DNA of 18,573 nucleotides, taken from NCBI GenBank assembly GCA_947292085.1, contig CAMYPN010000016.1, positions 1 to 18,573 of the forward strand. The letters are read 5' to 3'. Position 1 is the first letter of the stretch; each line of letters starts with the position of its first letter. The translations under genes were made by a program, and so were the position numbers. The notes under the pieces are model-generated. The model ran no database searches and was not told the DNA's origin. It worked only from the letters and a program-made list of their open reading frames with translations. This DNA is from an uncultured Gardnerella sp. (lineage in GTDB: Bacteria; Actinomycetota; Actinomycetes; Actinomycetales; Bifidobacteriaceae). Of the stretch, positions 6,010-14,100 are shown piece after piece.

Positions 6010-8280
6010 CTAAAAATCTGCATCATTCTGTGTTTGCAGTATTAGCAGTTTCTGTGTAGGTCTCGTCATAGCAACGTAAAGATTGGCTGCGGCAGTTAAG
6101 CGTGATGCAGCTTCTTGTTCGATTTCATGAGGTTGCAGTAGTATAACTGCGTCATACTCAAGACCCTTAACGTCTTCGGCATTGCATACGTATATTTGCT
6201 TATCGTCATCATTCTGTTGTTCTATTCGCTTGCATTGAGAATCATTAAGATTATTACGAAGAGCATCATGAACAACTTGTTGTGTATGGCTTTGCAAATC
6301 ATTTGGCGCAATAATTGCAACTCGTCCACTGCCGTCATCTGCAACGAATTGGTGGAAGAATTCTACGCAATAATTAGCAAGCATGCTGTCAAGATTTTCT
6401 TGGTCAGAAGCTATATGCTTTACCAAAGATCCTGGTACAGATCTCACTGCGCTTACGGTAGAAATATATAGTCCAGAATCTGTAGCGACTTTTCCGGCAG
6501 CTTCAGAAACTTCACGAGGATTCCTATAGTTAATCGTTAGTTCGTAAAGATCCCAATTTGGTTCACCAAAGATGCTGTTCATGTTTTTTTGCCAACGGCG
6601 AGTTCCGCCTAATGCAGAAGTCTGAGCTACATCTCCAACTATGGTAAATGAGCGCGAAGGGCAACGGCGAATAAGCATACGCCATTCCATTGCCGTAAGT
6701 TCTTGAGCCTCATCGACTACTACATGACCATAAGTCCACTCCCTATCTGAAGCAGCTTTATGAGCCATAATACTTGCGTCATCACCATTAATACTGTCAA
6801 GTAGAATGTCAGCAGTCACAATACCATTGCCGATACCTGCTTGAGCTAAAGTATCAGCTGCAAACTGCTGTTCTTCTAGCTTTTTAGCTTTTAGTTGTGC
6901 TTGCTGAGTATCAAGTTTAGGATCATGTCCTAAAAGCTCCATAGCTTCATCAAGTAATGGTATGTCTGAACGAGTAATTGGGCTTCCTTTTGGTCTAGTA
7001 AGAGCATTAATATCTTCGTCTTTTAACCAAGGAGCATATGTGCGCAACTGTAAAGGTTTAGAGAAAAGCTGATCAATAAGCCATGTGGCATTCATAGGCA
7101 ACCATGCAAGATTCAAAGTTACTCGAATCTTATCATCCATTCGAAGCTGAGAAGTTATATCGTTAATTTCAGCTTGACTAGGAGTGTAATCTAGTTGCTC
7201 AAGATACCTATTCCTAATAGCACTCAATGCGGATTTAACGAATGTATTGCGAGCCTGGTTATGCGGCTGATGTGTACGTTGTGCTTCAAATTGTGCGTTT
7301 TTTATATCTTCGCAAAGCATTGGAATTGAAAAACCATTAATGCGCACAGTAGGAAGTTTCTTAGGAACTCGTATTCGTGCAGAAATAGCGTTAGCTATAA
7401 CAGTTCGCATACGGTACATTCCTTTTAGCTTTGCAACATAAGGAGTATCTTCTGCAGTGGCTTGAATTCCAGGAATTAAATCAGAAATAGTACGACTTAC
7501 TACGCCAGTTTCACCTAGAGAAGGGAGAACTTGATCTATGTAACGCAAAAACGCAGAGCTAGGTCCAACAATTAGAACGCCAGAATGCTCAAGTTTGCGA
7601 CGATGAGTATAAAGTAAATACGCAGCACGATGTAAGGCTACAGCTGTTTTACCAGTTCCAGGTCCTCCTTGAACAACAATAGTGCGTTCAAGAGGAGCGC
7701 GAATAATGCGATCCTGCTCGGCTTGAATAGTAGCAACAATATCCGTCATCTTTCCAGTACGACGGGATCCAAGTGAAGCAAGTAAAGCGCCTTCGCCTGT
7801 TAAAGTACCCTGTTGAGAAGCTTTACCAATCTCATCAGAATTAATATCAAGTACTTCGTCTTCTACTCCAACAACATCGCGGAATTTAAGAGTAATATGA
7901 CGTCGTCTAACGATATTCCCATGGTGAGATGGTGTAGCTTCATAGAATGGACGCGCAGCTTCAGCTCTCCAATCAGTAAGAATAGGATCGTGATTCTCAC
8001 TCAACAGTCCAATGCGGCCAATGTAGTGATGTACTCCAAATACATCATCTAATCTGCCAAACACGAGTCTGTCTTCTACAGCTCTTAGCTGAGAGAGTCG
8101 ATCTTCGTACATTGTTGCGAAAGAATCGCGTTCGGTGCGTTGAGTAGGAGAACCGTGGGATCCTGCTGCTCTTACCGCGTCCAATCGTGCGCGAACAGTG
8201 CTACGCAAGTTATCAAGACGTCCATAGGCTAAGTCAACAGCATGCTGTTCTTCGCTAAGTTGTGAGGAATACGTAGACAT
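6010..8280 (-). CDS. helD: HelD-type superfamily 1 ATPase (RNA polymerase-associated UvrD-like helicase)
   Basis: HelD proteins bind RNA polymerase and use ATP to eject stalled polymerase from DNA, which recycles the enzyme; some actinobacterial forms protect against rifamycins. The 756-residue length fits (Bacillus 774, mycobacterial forms about 740). The N-terminus (about 1-80) is a charged coiled-coil, as in HelD, and the region IVRRRHITLKFRDVVGVEDE precedes the motor and is recognised here as the HelD insert region. Motor motifs in order are Walker A GGPGTGKT (205-212), Walker B VVDEAQ (521-526), VGDVAQ (548-553), INYRNP (583-588), VKGLEYDAVIL (704-714) and NLYVAMTRPTQ (733-743). The RecA1 domain is split by a long helical insert (about 270-510), also typical. 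No rifamycin resistance can be inferred from this alone. A perfect dyad lies upstream at 8361-8382. A generic UvrD/PcrA repair helicase is less likely. Confidence 0.88.
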   Translation of the reverse strand: MSTYSSQLSEEQHAVDLAYGRLDNLRSTVRARLDAVRAAGSHGSPTQRTERDSFATMYEDRLSQLRAVEDRLVFGRLDDVFGVHHYIGRIGLLSENHDPILTDWRAEAARPFYEATPSHHGNIVRRRHITLKFRDVVGVEDEVLDINSDEIGKASQQGTLTGEGALLASLGSRRTGKMTDIVATIQAEQDRIIRAPLERTIVVQGGPGTGKTAVALHRAAYLLYTHRRKLEHSGVLIVGPSSAFLRYIDQVLPSLGETGVVSRTISDLIPGIQATAEDTPYVAKLKGMYRMRTVIANAISARIRVPKKLPTVRINGFSIPMLCEDIKNAQFEAQRTHQPHNQARNTFVKSALSAIRNRYLEQLDYTPSQAEINDITSQLRMDDKIRVTLNLAWLPMNATWLIDQLFSKPLQLRTYAPWLKDEDINALTRPKGSPITRSDIPLLDEAMELLGHDPKLDTQQAQLKAKKLEEQQFAADTLAQAGIGNGIVTADILLDSINGDDASIMAHKAASDREWTYGHVVVDEAQELTAMEWRMLIRRCPSRSFTIVGDVAQTSALGGTRRWQKNMNSIFGEPNWDLYELTINYRNPREVSEAAGKVATDSGLYISTVSAVRSVPGSLVKHIASDQENLDSMLANYCVEFFHQFVADDGSGRVAIIAPNDLQSHTQQVVHDALRNNLNDSQCKRIEQQNDDDKQIYVCNAEDVKGLEYDAVILLQPHEIEQEAASRLTAAANLYVAMTRPTQKLLILQTQNDADF

Positions 8281-8360
8281 AAGTGTCCGTTCTGCTCTAG
8301 GTACTTATTGCCAAAACTAGGCGTTTAAGTATATCTCGAGGCTTATACACACGGAATTAG

Positions 8361-8382
8361 TATGTTGTGACAGTTCAACATA
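8361..8382. promoter_or_regulatory. 22-bp dyad upstream of the helD-like gene
   Basis: TATGTTG (8361-8367) and CAACATA (8376-8382) form a perfect 7-bp inverted repeat with an 8-base spacer. It lies about 80 bp before the helD start. Its size and symmetry fit a dimeric repressor operator. The regulator is unknown. Confidence 0.4.
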
Positions 8383-8435
8383 AGAAGCGTATTTTGCGAA
8401 ATTATATTAGCCAAGTAAATAGCTACAATATACTT

Positions 8436-8490
8436 ACTTAGTTACTTAGTTAACTGAGTTAGTTATTCGCTTACTTACTTACTTACTTAC
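8436..8490. repeat. Tetranucleotide TTAC-type repeat tract
   Basis: Five perfect TTAC units lie at 8471-8490, preceded by a degenerate stretch of TTAC, TTAG and TTAA units from about 8436. The tract overlaps the stop codon (8483-8485) of the minus-strand gene that ends here. The centre, AGTTAACT, is palindromic. The remaining 8281-8435 holds the dyad but no gene. Confidence 0.85.
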
Positions 8491-9403
8491 GTGGATTGCC
8501 AAACCATATGGAATAAATTAGTGAAAAGTTACGATTTCCGTAAGTTGAGCATGAATCACCTTCACCAAAACCTGCTTCTAGTGCAGCAAGATTTGGCTGG
8601 TAAGGAGTGTAAATGTAAAGCAATGCAGTAGCAGTATTTTCTATATATACGTTGCTATGTCCACACGATTTATCTGGGGAATATTGAATAGAGTTAAGTG
8701 TATTTGGATGATAATTGTACTTATCGCTGTGCAGTAAATAATAACGATATCGTCTTGCTGCTCCTAATACTTGATTGAAGAATCCAGCGAATTTAGGATC
8801 ACAATTAGCATCATCTGGACAGCTTAATCCCATAGCTGACTTGTATTGGAATTCTCTAGGATTCGTATCTGTTAACAAGTGTTGTTCTTTTTGCAACATA
8901 GTTAGGAGTACTTTTTGACTTATATGACATGCTTTTGCAGACTTATATATTATATCTGCCGAATATTCATTGCTTACACCCTGATACTTTGAGCATAATG
9001 AGTCAGCCGGAATGGTTCGAGTATTAAAATATGCTTTTCGAAGACAATTTTTGCCTTTGCAGTTCGCTCCTTTTTTACGAACGAATTCGCGAACATCATC
9101 AAGGCTCATAGCATTATCATTAAAAAATTGAGAGTCAGAAATAATATTTCCAGGATTAAATTCGAAGTGTAACAGTAATTGTTCCTGCCTATTTTGTGTA
9201 GAAATAATATTCTGTTCCCAACGAATCCAATTAAAAACAGGAGTAAGAATAGCGATGGTAACAACGATAATAAGAGTATTACGAAAGATTTTACTAGAAT
9301 AAATTTTAGTTAGTAAATTATTTTTCTTATTGAGAATATTGCTTTTTCTCGCACTACTACGGTTCCTGCGAATGAAATTATATTTATTTCTTCTATGAAC
9401 CAT
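8483..9403 (-). CDS. Membrane-anchored protein with a lysozyme-like conserved extracellular region
   Basis: ATG 9403 follows a perfect AGGAGGA ribosome binding site. The 306-residue product has a very basic N-terminus (1-41), one membrane segment (about 42-60) and a large outer part with eight cysteines (115, 120, 137, 159, 195, 201, 247, 285), an even number that suits disulfides. The outer part, with FNPGNIISDSQFF, SADIIYKSAKAC, VLLTMLQKEQ, SAMGLSCPD, FFNQVLGAARR, YTPYQPN and STYGNRNF, matches a domain I recall from secreted actinobacterial proteins, often named hemagglutinin or cell-wall hydrolase-like. The LQKEQ segment (Glu173) resembles the catalytic glutamate helix of lysozyme-like folds, so a glycan-cleaving role is possible but unproven. 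Other members usually carry signal peptides and repeats; this one is short and anchored. It is divergent from the MFS gene. Confidence 0.72.
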   Translation of the reverse strand: MVHRRNKYNFIRRNRSSARKSNILNKKNNLLTKIYSSKIFRNTLIIVVTIAILTPVFNWIRWEQNIISTQNRQEQLLLHFEFNPGNIISDSQFFNDNAMSLDDVREFVRKKGANCKGKNCLRKAYFNTRTIPADSLCSKYQGVSNEYSADIIYKSAKACHISQKVLLTMLQKEQHLLTDTNPREFQYKSAMGLSCPDDANCDPKFAGFFNQVLGAARRYRYYLLHSDKYNYHPNTLNSIQYSPDKSCGHSNVYIENTATALLYIYTPYQPNLAALEAGFGEGDSCSTYGNRNFSLIYSIWFGNPRK

Positions 9404-9468
9404 AATTATCCTCCTGTGCGACTTTTCTATTATATATAAATACAGTGCATATCATTCTGGATAATTAT

Positions 9469-9566
9469 TACGTAACTTTTGATTAATCGAGTGCATGATA
9501 TAGCAAATAGAGCATGTCTTCTTGTAACTATCAAACGATAGAATTATCGGACTATGAAGTTACGTA
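9469..9566. promoter_or_regulatory. Intergenic dyads between the divergent lysozyme-like and MFS genes
   Basis: TACGTAACTT (9469-9478) and AAGTTACGTA (9557-9566) are perfect inverted repeats separated by 78 bp. Between them lies CGATA-GAAT-TATCG (9536-9549), a smaller dyad. The layout suits a regulator with two sites on the 261-bp divergent region (9404-9664). No other gene is seen in this gap. Confidence 0.35.
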
Positions 9567-9612
9567 TGATTATAGCAATTTGATTATGTTGTTTTAGTAT
9601 TCTTTAAGATGC

Positions 9613-9641
9613 TTGTGCATACTAAGACGTTGAACCATACT
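9613..9641 (+). promoter_or_regulatory. Candidate promoter of the MFS gene
   Basis: TTGTGC (9613-9618) and CATACT (9636-9641) are 17 bp apart. The -35 match is three of six and the -10 match four of six, so this is weak. A ribosome binding site, GGGGAG, lies at 9655-9660. Confidence 0.25.
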
Positions 9642-9664
9642 TTACGCTTTAGCAGGGGAGTGAA

Positions 9665-11107
9665 ATGTCAGAGGCTAATACTCATAACATTGATTATGTG
9701 GTTAAAGATCCATACAGTGATCCAAAAACACGTAATAAAGTAGCGGTTCATTCGTTAATTCTATTATTAATCACATTCGTTATAGGTACTCTGTGTTTGC
9801 AAGGTTTTAATCTTGTTTACGAACAGGTTGGAATAGATGTAAAATCCTTAGATCAAGCCCCTCTTATAACAGGATTGCCTGGAATTGTATTAGGAATCGT
9901 TTGTTTTATTTATGGCTCGCTTGGGGATTTTGTATCACTAAGAAAACTTGTTACGATCGGCTTAACATCGCTTTTTATAGGCTCACTTTTTGGGTTTATA
10001 GCTAATTTTTATTTCACTCCAAATTTGTGGACTGTTATTGCGGCTCGTATTATGCAAACTACAGGAGAGCAGGTAGCTGGATCCTCCTTCCTAGTTATAG
10101 CAACAAAATATTTACGAAATGATCTGAAAGTTATTTTTTTCGGACTTTTCACTACAGCTTACCAACTTTCGGCATCTATAGGAGTATTCGCAGCTGGAAT
10201 ATTGAGTTCAATAGCATGGCAGTATCTATTCCTTATTCCTACTTTAACTATTTTCTTCCTTCCTGCGCTTCGACATTATTTGCCAACTCAGAATGGTAAT
10301 GGTCAAAAAATTGATACAATCGGATTTATAATTTTTGGCTTTGCAGTAGCATCTCTTACGCTATTTACTTCGTATAAAAATGTTTTAATGCTTGTACTGG
10401 CGTTGGTTTTGTTCATAATTTTTGGTGTATATATTAATAAAGCTCGGAATCCTTTTGTTACTCCGGCATTCTTTAAAAATAAGCGTTGGCTTACTGGAAT
10501 GATTTTGATGAGCATAATATACTTCACAAATTATTGCATTAGTCCAATGTTTAATAGAGTTGGCAAAACTATATATCATATGAGTACTGTTCAAGTATCT
10601 TCTCATCTTGTATGGGCTTTTGTAGTAGCTGCAGTATTTGGATCATGTTCAGGTCTTATAATCAGCCGAATAGGGCGAAAAACTGGATTAGTGCTTGCAT
10701 TATTGCTGATAATGTTTGGCTGGTTTGGTGCTGCAATATTAATAAATACCGGTTTCCTTGCGCTTACTTTGTGCGCTTGTGTGTATTACGCTGGATGCGG
10801 ATTAATATATTCTCCTATAGCTTCCACAGTTCTTTCGGCGCTTCCGGTAGAAGAATCAGGTCGTGGATGCGGTATGAACGATCTGGTAATTAATGTTTCT
10901 GCTTCTGTTGGCGTAGTTATTTTCGACGGTATTCTTGATAAAGATTTGTTGCGAGGTTATTCTATAACAGGAGCTTCTGGTATTTCGTCAGGATTTGCGA
11001 ATATAGCTCTTATGTGCTCTGCAGTTGCTTTTGTTGGAGTAATAGTATTTACTGTTCGTAATTTTATGGTTAAAGAAAGTAATGATTTAGAAGTAGAAGA
11101 AGAATAG
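9665..11107 (+). CDS. Major facilitator superfamily transporter, DHA2-like drug:proton antiporter type
   Basis: This 480-residue integral membrane protein probably exports small molecules in exchange for protons. ATG 9665 follows GGGGAG at good spacing. Hydrophobic segments are spread over the whole length and I count about 13 to 14, as in the 14-helix DHA2 group that includes QacA and Tet(K/L). The loop GSLGDFVSLRK (about 91-101) is the MFS motif A region (GxLaDrxGrkk), with Asp and the basic end kept. The segment AARIMQTTGEQVAGSSFLVIA (about 125-145), whose core is ARIMQ and GSSFLV, corresponds to the motif B/C region of these exporters. A second motif A-like loop is SRIGRKTG. The N-terminal 25 residues are hydrophilic and the C-terminus is acidic (NDLEVEEE). 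The substrate cannot be read from the sequence. Confidence 0.85.
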   Translation: MSEANTHNIDYVVKDPYSDPKTRNKVAVHSLILLLITFVIGTLCLQGFNLVYEQVGIDVKSLDQAPLITGLPGIVLGIVCFIYGSLGDFVSLRKLVTIGLTSLFIGSLFGFIANFYFTPNLWTVIAARIMQTTGEQVAGSSFLVIATKYLRNDLKVIFFGLFTTAYQLSASIGVFAAGILSSIAWQYLFLIPTLTIFFLPALRHYLPTQNGNGQKIDTIGFIIFGFAVASLTLFTSYKNVLMLVLALVLFIIFGVYINKARNPFVTPAFFKNKRWLTGMILMSIIYFTNYCISPMFNRVGKTIYHMSTVQVSSHLVWAFVVAAVFGSCSGLIISRIGRKTGLVLALLLIMFGWFGAAILINTGFLALTLCACVYYAGCGLIYSPIASTVLSALPVEESGRGCGMNDLVINVSASVGVVIFDGILDKDLLRGYSITGASGISSGFANIALMCSAVAFVGVIVFTVRNFMVKESNDLEVEEE

Positions 11108-11179
11108 GTAGAATAATATTTCCTTTTCTCGAATACTTCTCGAATACTTTGTGTTGTTTATTCTACATACCTACTTTTT
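11105..11179 (+). terminator. Terminator after the MFS gene, containing an 11-bp duplication
   Basis: TAGGTAGAATAA (11105-11116) pairs with TTATTCTA (11158-11165) and CCTA (11170-11173), with CATA bulged out. CTTTTTAC follows. The stem starts at the stop codon itself. The loop holds TTCTCGAATAC twice in tandem (11126-11136 and 11137-11147). The long loop makes it less certain than a compact hairpin. Confidence 0.6.
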
Positions 11180-11193
11180 ACTTCATTTTGTTT

Positions 11194-14100
11194 TTATTTG
11201 GAATTCTTACCGTCATAAAGTTTACGCATTCTTTGTATGCTTATAGGATAAGCTGTGCCTAATTCTTGCGCCCAAAGAGAGACATAGAATTCTTCGCACA
11301 TCCAGCGTAATTTCTCAGCGATTATTTGCGACTCGTCATGTGCTGGTCCTGCTGGAATCTTCTGAGCGTTTTCTTGAGCTTTTACTACAAGCTTATGTGC
11401 TTCATCTGCCTGCCATGCCCAACGCACGTCACGGTTTTTATCTGCTTTAGCTTTAGTAAGACGAATCACGTCTGCATGCAAGTAGCGTTCAATACGAGGT
11501 AGTGAATCGGATGGAGTTTTAGCAATAAATCCTTCGTACACAAGACTTGCAGTGTGTTCGCGTATTGATTGCAATACGGAAAGCAAAGGCAAATCAGCTT
11601 TTCCTGAAACAGCTTTACTCGATTCTGCTTGACGCTTTAATATTGCTATAACATCGTGCGCAACAGCATAAACAGTATCTTCATACACTTCAGACACGTT
11701 TGAAACTGCTTCTTTAAGCAAAATATCGTCTGTAATTTTTTCGGTATTAGGCAACAATCTTTTTACTGCAGCCATTTGCAAGTCTTCCGCTAAAGCCTTA
11801 GAAGTTGAGTAAGGTGCAGCTGCTAGTAGTAGAGCTTCAGATCCAAGCCAGCGAGAAGTAATGCGTTTATCGTCTAGACGCAGCATGTTTAATGCACTAT
11901 CCCACACCATTTGCGATCGAGAAAGATTTGTAGCACCAGACTTGTGTAATAAATCAGCTCGTTCAATAACATTCCCGGATTGTGCCGCCATATTTGCTTT
12001 TCGATTTACCGCTTCTAAAGCTGATTTTTGAGCTTCTTTCGCAAATCGTTGCTGTAATGCAATTAATGATTTGTCGGTTCCAAGAATAGTAGGTTTTACG
12101 CGATTAGAATACTTATTACGACCTGCAGGTTTATTGCGATTTTCGTTAGCTTTTCTTTCTTCAACGCTAAACGTCATGCGCAAGTATGGCGATAGTCTGC
12201 TTATTTGCTCATCGTCGAAAACTTCAGGATGTATTTGCGCTCCAACTACGCTAATTGCAGCTTTAGTGAAAACTTCTCTAAAATCTGGCCAAATCAGCTT
12301 ATTTTTATTTGCGTTTGTTCCAGTTTCTTCAATTCCAGGAAGCTCGTCGTAATGTTCGTCAATCCACGCGCGAATTTTTTTAGCAGTGTCAGGAGCTGGA
12401 ACGAACTGTACTCGTAAAGCTTTAGGCAAAGATTTGATCATGCTAATAATAAGCTCGTCAAGCAAGCCTGGAACATTCCAACTAAACTCTTCAGGAGTTA
12501 AACGCGAAAGCGTGTGAAGAGGCACGTGCACTGTTACACCGTCTAGAGGATTAGCTGGATCATAAATATAACTTAAACGAAGTCTTATAGGCTGACCGTC
12601 TGTGCCAATAGTGTTCCAATGATCAGGATAATCAGCTAAATCAGTGCTTTGCGTAGTTTGTAAACGTTCAACTTCATCGGGATTAAAATCTAACTTGTGC
12701 GGATCTTCTTCGCGGTTATCTTTCCACCATTTTGCAAGAGCTGCGATAGTAGTTGCTTCTTGAGGAAGACGAGTGTCGTAAAAAGTAAATAAATCTTCGT
12801 CGTTTACAGTTTCGCTTATTTGACGAGTGCGATTTGCTTGATTATCTGCGTCTTCAAGCACATTGCGATTATTTAAAATAAACTCATCGTGTGCAAAACG
12901 CTGTTGTACGTCTGCTTCAACTAAGCCTTGACGAATCATAATCATTCGAGCTTCGTAAGGATTAACTCTAGCCCATTGAACTGTGCGATCTTGAACAATA
13001 GGCAATCCGTATAGTAATACTTTAGATTTTGCTACAGCAGCACCTTTAGAAGCGCTCCAATGAGCGTCAGAATACGTGATTCTAGTTAGATTTTTAGCAA
13101 GAGGCTCAGCCCAAGCAGGATCGATTTGCGCACAATATCTTGCCCAAAGTCTAGATGTTTCAACTAATTGTGTACACATAACCCATGAAGGAGTTGTTTT
13201 AGAAACGGCTGAAGCTGGGAATATTGCGAATCTTCCTCCGCGCGCGCCTTGATAATCGTTTTTAGCCATTTTTTGAGCGCGTTTCATAGCGCGAATTTTT
13301 GCTGATCCGTGCAAATTAGCAAAATCTGAAGCTTTCGGTTCGCGCACTACTTGCATTCCCAACATAGAAAGCAATCCGGCAAGCATCGACGAGTGTATGC
13401 CTTGCGAATCCCAAGAGCAGCACAAGCTGTGAGCAGCCTGCTGATTATTAGGAAGCTGACGAATTTCCAAAGATGGTCTTTTAGATGGAATAGGATCGCC
13501 AACTTTATAATGCAATTCTTTACACAAGTCTTGAAGTTGATTAACTAAATCTTTCCACTGTTTTAAACGCAAAAAGTGGAAGAATTCCGTTTTGCAAAGT
13601 TTGCGAAGAGCATTATTGCTCATGTTTCCGTCTGCTTGGAAAATATAATCCCAAATATTTAAAGCAGTTAAGAAATCGCTTGTTTCATCCGCATAACGAT
13701 TATGAAGTCTATCCGCTTCTTCACGCTGTTCTTCAGGGCGCTCGCGAGGATCTTGCAAACTCAAAAACGCAACAATTACAAGCACTGCAGCAAGAGTATT
13801 CGGAGTGGTTTTACGCGCTGCTTCAATAATCATGCGTCCTAAACGAATATCAATCGGCAATTTTGAAAGCTCGCGTCCAATATGAGTTAAGGTTATGAAA
13901 CCTGATTTTCTGCTTATTGCGCCAAGCTCGTTAAGTTCATTAAAGCCGTCGCTTACTGCTTTCATATCAGGAGGGTCAATAAAACCGAAATTCGTAATAT
14001 CTTCGCCAGTTTTAGCAACACCTACTGAAAGCATGTGTAATACTACTGATCCAAGCGAAGTACGCAGAATCTCAGGATCGGTAAAACGAGGTCGAGTTTC

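Noticed and set aside
6196..8052. Plus-strand open frames opposite the helD-like gene
   Set aside because: They are antisense to conserved motor motifs, have low complexity and show no family features.
6010..8280. UvrD/PcrA DNA repair helicase
   Set aside because: The N-terminal coiled-coil, the long insert in the first RecA domain and the total length fit HelD better than UvrD.
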